13,770 nucleotides of DNA, taken from the NCBI GenBank assembly GCA_016209245.1, contig JACQWN010000522.1:1-13770 (forward strand). The letters are read 5' to 3'. Both the position numbers and the translations under genes were made by a program. The notes under the pieces were generated by a model that worked only from the letters and a program-made list of their open reading frames with translations, ran no database searches and had not been told where the DNA came from. This stretch comes from Bacteroidia bacterium. Its GTDB lineage: Bacteria > Bacteroidota > Bacteroidia > Bacteroidales > BM523. Below are positions 1 through 7,049 of this stretch, in pieces (positions within the stretch are counted from its first letter, which is position 1; each line of letters begins with the position of its first letter).

Positions 1-10
1 TTTTTATAAT

Positions 11-16
11 CTCCTT
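11..16 (-). promoter_or_regulatory. Shine-Dalgarno of a gene starting at the left edge
   Basis: The minus strand reads AAGGAG about 20 bases after the stop of the membrane subunit gene, followed by ten AT-rich bases up to the window edge. No start codon lies in those ten bases, so the next gene of the operon should start at or just beyond base 1. The signal is as strong as those in front of the three formate dehydrogenase genes. The product cannot be seen. An accessory gene such as fdhD would be unsurprising, but that is a guess. Confidence 0.6.
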
Positions 17-34
17 ATAATTTAATTTATATTA

Positions 35-1198
35 TTAATGTAAACTTTCGTAATCAGGATGTTTACGAAGAACTGGCATTCTCTTCACAATCCATTTGAA
101 TACAACTATTCCAGTAGTAATAATTGCAATACACAGAATAATTTCAGTCCATTGTGGTACATTGCAGATTGGTTCGTCCCATCTGAAAGTGAACATTGAT
201 ACATTCAGACGATTAATGAGAATACCAATAATCGTTAATATCGCTGTGAAACGGATAAGAGATACCGACTTTTTTCTGGCTCCAACAGCGAATAGAACAG
301 AGGGAAGAAGGACAAAGACGAGAACTTCAACTAGGAACCAACCACCATATCCTGTTCCAAGAAGGTTAAAGTGTCTATCATGGGCAACGCCAATCCACTT
401 CAGGAAAAAATAGCATATCAGAATAATAGACCCGAATTTTCCGAGTCCTAATGTAATATCATTTATCTTCTCCGTATATCCTTCTTCCAGTTGGTATTTG
501 AAAGCCCGGTTGGAGAGCATGCTTACTATGATAATCATACATAATCCTGCCACCATAGCTGAGACAAAGAAGAAGACAGGAATAAGCTCTGAATACCATA
601 GAGGATGTACTTTATGAGGAGCCAATAAGAAAAGCCCACCAAGAGCTGATTGGTGTAACAAAGAAAGGATTACTCCGAGAATACAAAGAGCGACTATTAT
701 TTTACCAATCCCGCGCCGCCAGTTTTTCCAACCTAGCCATTCAAAAATTGCGGGAGAAAATTCAAGAAACTGGACTGAAAGATACAGGAACACATGCCAT
801 GCTACTAAGAACATAATAGATGCAACACCATAAGAAACGAACACTGGATATACTATTCTCCAAGGTTGCCCGAGGTCACATAGAAGTGCAATCACTGCGA
901 AAAGGTATCCTAAGAACCCTGTGAGCATAGCGGGTCTTAAAATCGGACGATACTTCTTTAGTCCGAAAAGGTGGACCGCCGAGGCGACCATAAATCCACC
1001 TGCTGAAACCGCAACACCAACGAGGAGATTAACTCCTATTAAGAGACCCCACGGATATTCATCACTATCAGTGCCGACGCTCCCAATTCCCTTTGCAAAA
1101 CGAATTATAGCAATAACCACACCTGCTAAAATAATAAGTGTAGATATAACGTTGAACGCTGACCAGCGCGTAGCTGATATTTTTTCTTCGTTTTTCAT
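35..1198 (-). CDS. HybB/NrfD-type membrane subunit of formate dehydrogenase
   Basis: This 387-residue polytopic membrane protein should receive electrons from the iron-sulfur subunit and reduce quinone. About ten hydrophobic segments are visible, near residues 14-33, 50-75, 88-107, 118-142, 163-183, 203-228, 250-270, 285-305, 315-330 and 351-371. The loop after helix 5 (LHQSALGGLF, then APHKVHPLWYSE) and the GGFMVASAVHLFG stretch are typical of HybB-like proteins of the NrfD/PsrC family, which carry no heme. The ATG start follows AGGAGG, which lies in the last codons of the upstream iron-sulfur gene; only five bases separate the two genes. The position as third gene after fdhA and fdhB makes it the membrane anchor, in place of the cytochrome b subunit (FdnI) of the E. 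coli enzyme. The family call is firm; the pairing with this dehydrogenase is inferred from the operon. Confidence 0.88.
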   Translation of the reverse strand: MKNEEKISATRWSAFNVISTLIILAGVVIAIIRFAKGIGSVGTDSDEYPWGLLIGVNLLVGVAVSAGGFMVASAVHLFGLKKYRPILRPAMLTGFLGYLFAVIALLCDLGQPWRIVYPVFVSYGVASIMFLVAWHVFLYLSVQFLEFSPAIFEWLGWKNWRRGIGKIIVALCILGVILSLLHQSALGGLFLLAPHKVHPLWYSELIPVFFFVSAMVAGLCMIIIVSMLSNRAFKYQLEEGYTEKINDITLGLGKFGSIILICYFFLKWIGVAHDRHFNLLGTGYGGWFLVEVLVFVLLPSVLFAVGARKKSVSLIRFTAILTIIGILINRLNVSMFTFRWDEPICNVPQWTEIILCIAIITTGIVVFKWIVKRMPVLRKHPDYESLH

Positions 1199-1203
1199 AA
1201 TAA

Positions 1204-2025
1204 TTATTCCTCCTTAATTTCTGTTTTATTTTCTGCTTCAGCAACCGCCTCCCGGCGTTTTGCAATCCAATATAACGCTGTACAGAAAGTTGCTGCTCCG
1301 ATAATAACTACCGGAACTGCAGTAAGAAATTGTTTGCTGTAAGACGGTATTGGCGTTGTGCCTACGTCTCTAACCCCAAATTTTTCCAATGGAACACTTG
1401 AAATACACAATGTACTGGTTCCACCTACTTCATGTTCACCATAGATATGGTTGACATATCTATCAGGATTTTTAAAGATTCGCTCTCTCGCTTCTTCTAT
1501 AAGTTCACCTCTTGTGCCAAACTTGATAGCCCCTGAGGGACATGTTTGTGAACATGCAGGTAAAAGTCCTTCTTCTAACCGGTCATAACAATAATTACAT
1601 TTTTGTATTAGAGGGATTACTTTATGGTATTGAAACTTTGGTATGTCAAAAGGACAAGATATCATACAATAACGACATCCCATACAAAGATTTTCATGGT
1701 AAATGACAGGGCCTTCCGGGGTTTTTTCTAATGCTTTGACCAGACAAGCAGAAACACAAGCAGGCTCTAAACAATGCCGGCATTGCTCCTTAAAAAATAC
1801 CCAATCTTTCAATTTATCTTCTTCCACCTCTTCATGATATTTAATCAGAGTAAATGTAGAACTGCTAAGTTTTGCCGGATTTTGATAGCCTGGCCCTCCA
1901 AAAAATTCTGTCTTTTCGGCGGGTAAATTTTTCCACTGCTTACATGCTACCTGGCAAGCCCGACAACCTATACATTTTGTATTATCATACAAATATGCTT
2001 TTTGATTATTACTATTTTCTTCCAT
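1204..2025 (-). CDS. fdhB: Formate dehydrogenase iron-sulfur (beta) subunit
   Basis: This 273-residue four-cluster ferredoxin-type subunit wires the catalytic subunit to the membrane subunit. Sixteen cysteines form four [4Fe-4S] motifs: C18-C21-C24-C28, C82-C85-C90-C94, C114-C117-C120-C124 and C143-C146-C158-C162. The GGTSTLCISSVPLEKFG stretch near 201-217 resembles the FdnH-type tail region. A single hydrophobic helix near 233-255 follows, then a charged tail, giving the C-terminal anchor known in FdnH. There is no Tat signal of its own, so export would be by hitchhiking on the alpha subunit, as is known for this family. The ATG is preceded by GGAG, which lies in the last codons of fdhA; four bases separate the genes. 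Translation is therefore probably coupled. The relation to FdnH/FdhB is strong; the symbol follows the gene order. Confidence 0.93.
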   Translation of the reverse strand: MEENSNNQKAYLYDNTKCIGCRACQVACKQWKNLPAEKTEFFGGPGYQNPAKLSSSTFTLIKYHEEVEEDKLKDWVFFKEQCRHCLEPACVSACLVKALEKTPEGPVIYHENLCMGCRYCMISCPFDIPKFQYHKVIPLIQKCNYCYDRLEEGLLPACSQTCPSGAIKFGTRGELIEEARERIFKNPDRYVNHIYGEHEVGGTSTLCISSVPLEKFGVRDVGTTPIPSYSKQFLTAVPVVIIGAATFCTALYWIAKRREAVAEAENKTEIKEE

Positions 2026-2029
2026 TTTT

Positions 2030-5000
2030 TTATACTCCTATTGCTTTTTCAATGTTACATAGAAATGCTTTATATTCAGGAATCATAGTGTTGGCATCTC
2101 CAACGTGAGGCGTCAGTTCATTAGCAGATGGTCCCGTGACTAAGCCGGCATAACCGAAATGCCAAATAATTCCAACTTCGTGAATGGTACTGCCGTTTAA
2201 TTGAAAAGGTTTTAGACGTGAAGTTACAAGTGCATAAATATCAATAGCTCCACGTATTGTACTGATTTTTACTTTATCGCCATTATTTATTCCTTTTTCG
2301 ACGGCAAGCTCATTGCTGATTTCGACGAAAGCATTGGGCATAAGTTCGGCGAGCCATGGAAGATTTCGTGACATTGCGCCTGCCTGCCAGTGTTCTGAAA
2401 CTCTGTATGTTGTTGCTACAATAGGATATTGTTCCGATTTGCCGATTTCATCTTTTCGCCAGATTTTAATAGCAGGATTATTCTGCTGTTTGGACATTAA
2501 ATTGGATACAGGGCTTTCTAACGGTTCATAATGTTCGGGGAAAGGACCATCAGCCAGGTCGGCAAACAGACATGCATGACCTTCGGCAGTCATTATGAAT
2601 GAATATTTTCCTTCAGGATTGTTTGTGCCGTCTTGTTTTTTCAAAGGAGGCCATGGTCCGTCGGGGACATCACCAGCCCATTTACCTGTTTCCCAGTTAA
2701 ATTTGACGACTGGCTTTTGCGGTGCATAAGGATTTCCTTGTGCATCACATGAAGCCCTGTTATATATAATACGACGGTTAACCGGCCAGCACCATGCCCA
2801 TTCGGGATTAAGTCCGATTGTATCTTTTGCAGGGTCGGAACGCTTTCTGCGAGCCATCATATTCCCTTCATTTACATAGCTGGCGCAATAAATCCAACAA
2901 CCGCATGAAGTTGAGCCATTATCTTTCAGGAATGCAAAACCAGGAACAAGGTCGCCTTTTTTGAACGATTTACCTTTATCCGGAAAATCTACATCAGCAA
3001 GGAAATATCCGTTAACTTCTTTAGCTACAAGATTCGGATCCGGTTCTTCTCCTCCGAAATTCCAGGATAATTTGACTATTGGTTCCGGAAATTTTCCTCC
3101 ACTGTTATAACTTTCTTTTAATTTTTTGTATAACTGGCTAATAATCCATAAATCAGATTTGGCTTCACCCGGAGGAGTTACAGCGGCATACCGCCATTGA
3201 GCCCACCGGCTGGAATTTGATACGCTTCCTTCTTTTTCGACTGACGATGCTGCAGGCAATAAGAACACTTCTGTTTTTATATCAGCCGGGTTGGTGCCGG
3301 GTCTTTTCCAGAAAACAGATGTATCAGTTTCCCAAAGATCAACGGCAACGAGCCAATCCAGATTTCCTAAAGCCTTACGCTCAATATTTGCATTAGGTCC
3401 GCCAACAGCGGGATTTTGTCCTAACAACAGGCATCCTTTTATTGTGCCTTTTTCCATTGCTTCGAATATAGCAATATGGGAATAACCACCGCCTGTTTTC
3501 GGAAGGTAGTTAAATGCATAATCATTCTCAGCAGTCGCATTATCGCCCCAGAATGCTTTTAGTAAGCTTGTAATATATTTTGGATAATTACCCCACCAGT
3601 TTGCACTTTGTTTGTCGGCAGTTTTTGGTGTACATTTTTCGAGATAAGTTTTCAAATCAACATGCTCGACTGCAGGACATTTAAGATATCCGGGAATAAT
3701 ATGGAATAAAAGTCCGAAATCTGTGGACCCCTGAACGTTTGATTCGCCACGCATTGCGTCAATACCGCCGCCGGCGACACCAATATTGCCTAATAATGTT
3801 TGAAGAATTGCATATGTCCTGATATTCTGTGTGCCGACTGTATGTTGGGTAGTTCCCATTGCATACATAATTACAGCCGCTTTATCAGGTTCATGGGTAG
3901 CGCAAATTGTATCGGCGACTTTTTTTAGTGTTTCAACAGATGTGCCGGTGATTTTTGATACAGTTTCAAAATCATAACGTGCAAAATATTTCTTCATCTG
4001 CTGATAAACACAAGCAGGATCGGCTAATGTCGGATCTTTTTTGATTGTGCCGTCTGTGTTTTTCTGTAATCCCCATGTCGCTTTTGAATACTTTCCGTCT
4101 TTTAATTCTCCGAAGATGCCATCTGTAATATCAAAATCGGGATTAATAAGGAAGCTTGCATTAGTATGGGTAAGGACATAATCCTGATTTACCAAATTAT
4201 TTGCAAGAGCGTAATTAATAATTGAGTTAATAAAAGCGATATCCGTACCTGAACGTAATGGTGCGTAAATATCTGCTAATGATGCTGTTCTGGTAAATCT
4301 GGGATCTATTACAATAAGCTTGGCGCCTTTATCTTTGGCCCTTGCAACATGTTTGAACGATAACGGATGGTTTTCTGCGGGATTTGAACCGATAACTATA
4401 ACACAGTCGGAGTTGGCAATATCACCCCAGTGATTTGTCATAGCTCCGCGACCGTATGTAGCAGCCAAACTGGCCACTGTAGGGCTGTGTCATATTCGAG
4501 CCTGATGCTCGAGATTTACAATCCCAAGCGACCGGGCGAATTTGCTGTATGCGTAACACTCCTCGTTATCGAGAGCGGCTCCGCCGAAGAATGCGATGCC
4601 TTCGGTACGGTTGACGGTGAAGCCGTCTTTGTCTTTTTCTACAAATGATGCGTCGCGGGTTGATTGGATTCGTTTTGCTATTTTTTCAATCGCCCAGTCC
4701 CACGATTTTATCTCCCAATCGGTCGCTCCAGGCGCTCTATACAACACTTGTGTAAGCCGCCTTTCGTTATTTGCAACCTGATACAAAGCCGCTCCTTTGG
4801 AACATAGCGAACCTTCATTTACCGGATGTTCCGGATCACCCTCGATATTAATAATTTTATTATCACGGGCTGAAACGATTAAGCCACAACCTACTCCGCA
4901 ATAAGGACAAATTGTAGTAGTTTCTTTGGTAAAGGCTGTTTTAAATTCCTTTGCAGAAATTGTATCAATCGTATCAGATCCGGAAGCAATAGCAAATGTA

Positions 5001-5062
5001 GATATCACCGCTCCAAGCGTTAAAGCGCTTCGCTTAAAAAACATTCTTCTGGTAATATTCAC
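2030..5062 (-). CDS. fdhA: Selenocysteine formate dehydrogenase catalytic subunit (TGA = Sec191)
   Basis: One gene of 1010 residues encodes the Mo/W-bis-pyranopterin subunit that oxidises formate to CO2. Conventional translation splits it at the in-frame TGA (4490-4492) into 190- and 815-residue pieces. The junction reads HQARI-Sec-HSPTVASLA, matching the active site of E. coli FdnG, where Sec is followed by the conserved His (here His192). The order is: twin-arginine signal TRRMFFK (residues 4-10) with a hydrophobic stretch to about 27; one [4Fe-4S] site C52-C55-C59-C87; catalytic Sec191; the molybdopterin domains with PRFTRT and NIRTYAILQ; and the C-terminal molydopterin-binding domain ending HVGDANTM near the tail. 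Total length is close to FdnG. The start is GTG at 5062 with AGGAGG seven bases upstream. The signal indicates Tat export and a periplasm-facing site. The gene looks less AT-rich than its neighbours. The relation to formate dehydrogenase-N is very strong; use of Mo or W is not visible. Confidence 0.96.
4460..4492 (-). promoter_or_regulatory. UGA-Sec codon and bacterial SECIS hairpin
   Basis: The TGA (4490-4492) is followed, after 11 bases, by a 7-bp stem: AGTGGCC (4472-4478) pairs with GGCTGCT (4460-4466) with two G-U pairs. It encloses the loop AGTTT (4467-4471). The loop starts about 19 bases after the TGA, and it holds the G-U pair of bases needed for SelB recognition in E. coli fdhF. The bases right after TGA (CAC) encode the conserved His. 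The hairpin lies inside the coding sequence, as is usual in bacteria. Sequence and spacing are direct; binding by the SelB in this window is inferred. Confidence 0.85.
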
Positions 5063-5069
5063 AAACTAT

Positions 5070-5075
5070 CCTCCT
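5070..5075 (-). promoter_or_regulatory. Shine-Dalgarno that fixes the GTG start of fdhA
   Basis: A perfect AGGAGG lies seven bases before the GTG at 5060-5062. No ATG is available that would keep the twin-arginine signal, so this signal decides the start. The other genes of the operon also carry strong signals. The regulator, ATPase, selA and yedF-like genes show none. Confidence 0.8.
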
Positions 5076-5140
5076 GATTTTTTATATAAAAAACTAAATT
5101 ATTTTGTGCGTAAAATGAATAAAATTTTTTACAAGAAAAA

Positions 5141-5154
5141 ATGACTTATATCAT
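5141..5154 (-). promoter_or_regulatory. Candidate Crp/Fnr-family operator upstream of fdhA
   Basis: The minus strand reads ATGATATAAGTCAT, a near-perfect dyad of the form TGA-N6-TCA, as used by Crp/Fnr proteins whose recognition helix has the E-xxx-R pattern. It lies 78 bases before the fdhA start in the 104-base gap behind the DUF3343 gene. The regulator encoded at 10813-11526 has that E-xxx-R pattern (E201, R205), so it is a natural candidate. No clear promoter was recognised between the site and the gene. A dyad this short can occur by chance in AT-rich DNA. Confidence 0.45.
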
Positions 5155-5166
5155 ATTTTTCTCTTT

Positions 5167-5364
5167 TTAAAAACAAGTATATTTAATATTATTTTCTTCA
5201 AAAATTTTTTTGGCTAATTCATTTCCCTCAGATATTTCAATTGCCATTCCGCAATTTGATGAAATATATACCGGAACCGGAACGATTTGATATGAAATAT
5301 TAAGCTCTCTGATAAATTTTTCAGCCAGTATTACTATATGTGTTGATTCAAATAAGTATAGCAT
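5167..5364 (-). CDS. DUF3343 putative Se/S carrier-like protein
   Basis: This 65-residue protein matches the DUF3343 pattern: an N-terminal ESTHIVILAEKFIREL helix, a PVPVYIS strand, then the SSNCGMAIEI signature with its cysteine near residue 38. A second cysteine is the penultimate residue. The family is annotated as a putative Se/S carrier and co-occurs with selenium-utilisation genes, but no reaction has been assigned. It is at the short end for the family. The ATG follows the class V enzyme's stop by three bases, so the two are probably translationally coupled. With a cysteine desulfurase/selenocysteine lyase-like gene before it and a selenoprotein gene after it, a role in passing selenium or persulfide to selenophosphate synthesis is inferred. 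Confidence 0.75.
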   Translation of the reverse strand: MLYLFESTHIVILAEKFIRELNISYQIVPVPVYISSNCGMAIEISEGNELAKKIFEENNIKYTCF

Positions 5365-5367
5365 CGT

Positions 5368-6477
5368 TTAGTCAATATTTCTTAATGCATTAATCAAATA
5401 CTCAAAATCTTCCGGCTTATGGTAAACCGACGGAGATATTCTTAGTGTTCCGTTTGGAAATGTTCCGAGATATTTATGTGCAAAGGGTGCGCAATGCAAT
5501 CCTACCCTGGTTTCGATACCGTACTTTTCATATATTTTAAGTCCGAGAGCGGAGCAATCCATTTTAGTATGGTTTAAAGAGAACAGAAAACTTCTATTGT
5601 TCTTATTCATTGAAGAAAATAATTTATATTTCCCTGTTTTTTTTATTGATTCAAGTAAATAATAAAAATCGCTTTCCGAATACATGGTTTCAGGTTTGTG
5701 CATGATTGCCTCTTTTAACCCAAAAATTCCTGCTATATTCGGCGTACCGCCATCAAACTTGTCGGGCATAAAATCGGGCTGTTCATCTTTACCTGAATTA
5801 CTTCCTGTTCCACCTTCAATCAATGGGAAAATCAACTCGGGATTTTTAATGAATAATCCGCCGATACCGGTTGGTCCAAGTAAATATTTATGACAAGTGA
5901 CAGCGATATAATCAAAATCGTTTTTATCTGCGTCAATTGTTTTGTCTCCTACTGATTGCGCTGCATCAACAAGCATGGGAATGCTTCCAAGCACGTGCTT
6001 AATATCGCGGATAGGCTGTATTACTCCATTTACATTGGAAATGTGATTTACGACTACGAGCTTTGTATGCTTACTTAAAAATTCCGGGATACGTTCAATA
6101 TTGACCGTTCCGTCAGGGTAAGCCGGTAAATATATAATTTTAAGATGTCTATCATTTACTAGGCGGGCTAATTCTGAAAATGTCATACCTTTTAATACTA
6201 TATTGATTGCATGTGTAGCATTATGGGTAAATACCAAATTAGAAATATGTTTAGTTCCGATTATATTGGCCAGTAATTCCCTGGTTTCTTCCACAATATG
6301 TGATACTTCGACTGCACGGTTGTAAAAACTTCTTCCATAAGGTCCGCCGGTTTCGTTCAGATATTTTGCTATTCCGGCTGCAACCTCCGGAGGTTTGGGG
6401 AAGGATGTCGCTGCATTGTCGAAATATGTATTATAAAAATGCAAAATGCTTAAACTATTCTTTGACAGGAAGAACAT
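5368..6477 (-). CDS. Class V aminotransferase (cysteine desulfurase/selenocysteine lyase-like), shortened
   Basis: This is a PLP enzyme of the cysteine desulfurase family (NifS/SufS-like, the subgroup with EGGTGSNS and QPDFMPD). Visible features are YFDNAATSFPKP at 18-29, the PLP aspartate/glutamine in DAAQS (171-175), the PLP lysine in TCHKYLLGP (Lys197), and the catalytic cysteine in GLHCAPFAH (Cys329), followed by GTLRISPS. Such enzymes release sulfur from cysteine or selenium from selenocysteine. After KGMTF (about residue 100) roughly 15 residues usual in the family are missing. That stretch normally carries the EHNS motif, whose histidine stacks on PLP, so activity may be altered or lost. 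The start is doubtful: the ATG at 6477 overlaps mop by 23 bases and lacks a Shine-Dalgarno. The conserved part begins only at residue 18, and a non-ATG start after the mop stop is possible. Confidence 0.85.
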   Translation of the reverse strand: MFFLSKNSLSILHFYNTYFDNAATSFPKPPEVAAGIAKYLNETGGPYGRSFYNRAVEVSHIVEETRELLANIIGTKHISNLVFTHNATHAINIVLKGMTFSELARLVNDRHLKIIYLPAYPDGTVNIERIPEFLSKHTKLVVVNHISNVNGVIQPIRDIKHVLGSIPMLVDAAQSVGDKTIDADKNDFDYIAVTCHKYLLGPTGIGGLFIKNPELIFPLIEGGTGSNSGKDEQPDFMPDKFDGGTPNIAGIFGLKEAIMHKPETMYSESDFYYLLESIKKTGKYKLFSSMNKNNRSFLFSLNHTKMDCSALGLKIYEKYGIETRVGLHCAPFAHKYLGTFPNGTLRISPSVYHKPEDFEYLINALRNID

Positions 6478-6664
6478 GAATTGCTTTTACAACAAGCGCA
6501 ACCTCATCCCCGATATTAAGATCAAGATGTTCGGCTGATTCTGTAGTTAGAACTGATGTCATCTCTACTGGTGATGTAACATCGAATTTTACGAGTGACA
6601 TAATATCTCCACTTTTTATTGATTTTACTTTTGCTTTGATCAAATTTCTTGCACCGTATTTCAT
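6455..6664 (-). CDS. mop: Mop/TOBE-type molybdate-binding protein
   Basis: This 69-residue protein is a single Mop domain: a start like GARNLIKAKVKSI, then VKFDV and MTSVLTTESAEHLDL, and a final GDEVALVVKAIHVL. Such small proteins assemble into oligomers that bind molybdate or tungstate in the cytoplasm and serve as a store or as homeostatic buffer. A TOBE domain of a transporter is another use of the fold, but here it stands alone. The ATG is preceded by AAGGA at suitable spacing. It is the first gene of the three-gene cluster that ends at the fdh operon, which fits metal supply for the formate dehydrogenase cofactor. No transporter or Moco gene accompanies it here. Confidence 0.85.
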   Translation of the reverse strand: MKYGARNLIKAKVKSIKSGDIMSLVKFDVTSPVEMTSVLTTESAEHLDLNIGDEVALVVKAIHVLPVKE

Positions 6665-6716
6665 TGGACATTCCTTTCTTTTTTTTAATTGGCACTAAGT
6701 TTCATAAGGTTGTTTA

Positions 6717-6739
6717 TTAACCTGAATAATTCAGGTTAA
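6717..6739. repeat. 10-bp perfect dyad upstream of mop
   Basis: TTAACCTGAA and TTCAGGTTAA flank a TAA spacer, giving a perfect inverted repeat about 53 bases before the mop start. It would fall in the 5' leader if the candidate promoter just upstream is used. It could be an operator or a leader hairpin. No run of T follows on the minus strand, so it does not look like a terminator. Fifteen bases of it (TTAACCTGAATAATT) recur at 13680-13694, next to the REP-like element. Confidence 0.6.
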
Positions 6740-6761
6740 AACTTGGTTTATTAATTTGTTG

Positions 6762-6769
6762 CAAATTTA
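6762..6769 (-). promoter_or_regulatory. Candidate Bacteroidetes -7 element for the mop cluster
   Basis: The minus strand reads TAAATTTG, an exact match to TAnnTTTG. Only ATTG, 18 bases upstream, resembles the TTTG -33 element, and the spacing is slightly short of the usual 19-21. Placement between the inverted-repeat element and mop is right for a promoter of the mop/class V/DUF3343 cluster. The motif is short and AT-rich, so the call is weak. Confidence 0.35.
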
Positions 6770-6840
6770 ATATTTTATTTTTAAACTCAATGGATTTTCT
6801 TTAAAAATGGCAAAATATTATTCTCAAATTATGTTAAAAT

Positions 6841-7014
6841 ATATATCAATAGCCCCGTCCTTCAGGGCGGGGATTGGGAAAAATGCCTTTGACCTTCCTC
6901 TGCAAAATTTGGAAAAATTTTTTAAAAAAATTTTTCCAAATTTTGCAGAGGAAGAGAATAAAGATACGCGTTCCATTTTAAACCCCACCTTAAAAGACGG
7001 GGCTATTGATATAT
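6841..7014. mobile_element. 174-bp inverted-repeat element (MITE/REP-pair-like)
   Basis: The ends form a 19-bp perfect inverted repeat: ATATATCAATAGCCCCGTC at 6841-6859 and its complement at 6996-7014. Similarity continues imperfectly inward to about 32 bases. Just inside the left end is a hairpin, CCCCGTCC-TTCA-GGGCGGGG (6853-6872), of the type seen at IS200/IS605 ends and in REP sequences. The matching right-hand hairpin is decayed. A large central palindrome lies between. Short frames on both strands only reflect the symmetry. There is no transposase. It sits in the 385-base gap between the yedF-like gene and mop; the rest of the gap holds the dyad and candidate promoter listed separately. 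No clear target duplication is seen. Confidence 0.75.
6894..6954. repeat. Perfect 30-bp palindrome with 1-base centre
   Basis: Arms 6894-6923 and 6925-6954 are exact reverse complements around A6924. They run from CTTCCTCTGC at the outside to a run of six T meeting A at the centre. On the minus strand it would form a very strong RNA hairpin between the selA/selB/yedF-like genes and the mop cluster. It could block transcription or protect RNA ends. No run of T follows the outer arm on the minus strand, so it is not a textbook intrinsic terminator. Confidence 0.95.
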
Positions 7015-7049
7015 TCAAATTAAAATTTATGAATTAATCAGGTTAGTAG

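Noticed and set aside
6894..6954. Perfect palindrome as an intrinsic terminator
   Set aside because: On the minus strand the T-rich part lies in the loop-proximal stem, and no T run follows the hairpin.
7002..7018. TTGA...TCAA pair at the right end of the inverted-repeat element as an Fnr site
   Set aside because: The spacing is five bases instead of six, and the sequence is explained by the terminal repeat.
6807..7037. Overlapping short frames on both strands in the intergenic region, sharing similar ends
   Set aside because: They are translations of the inverted-repeat element and mirror each other because the DNA is palindromic.
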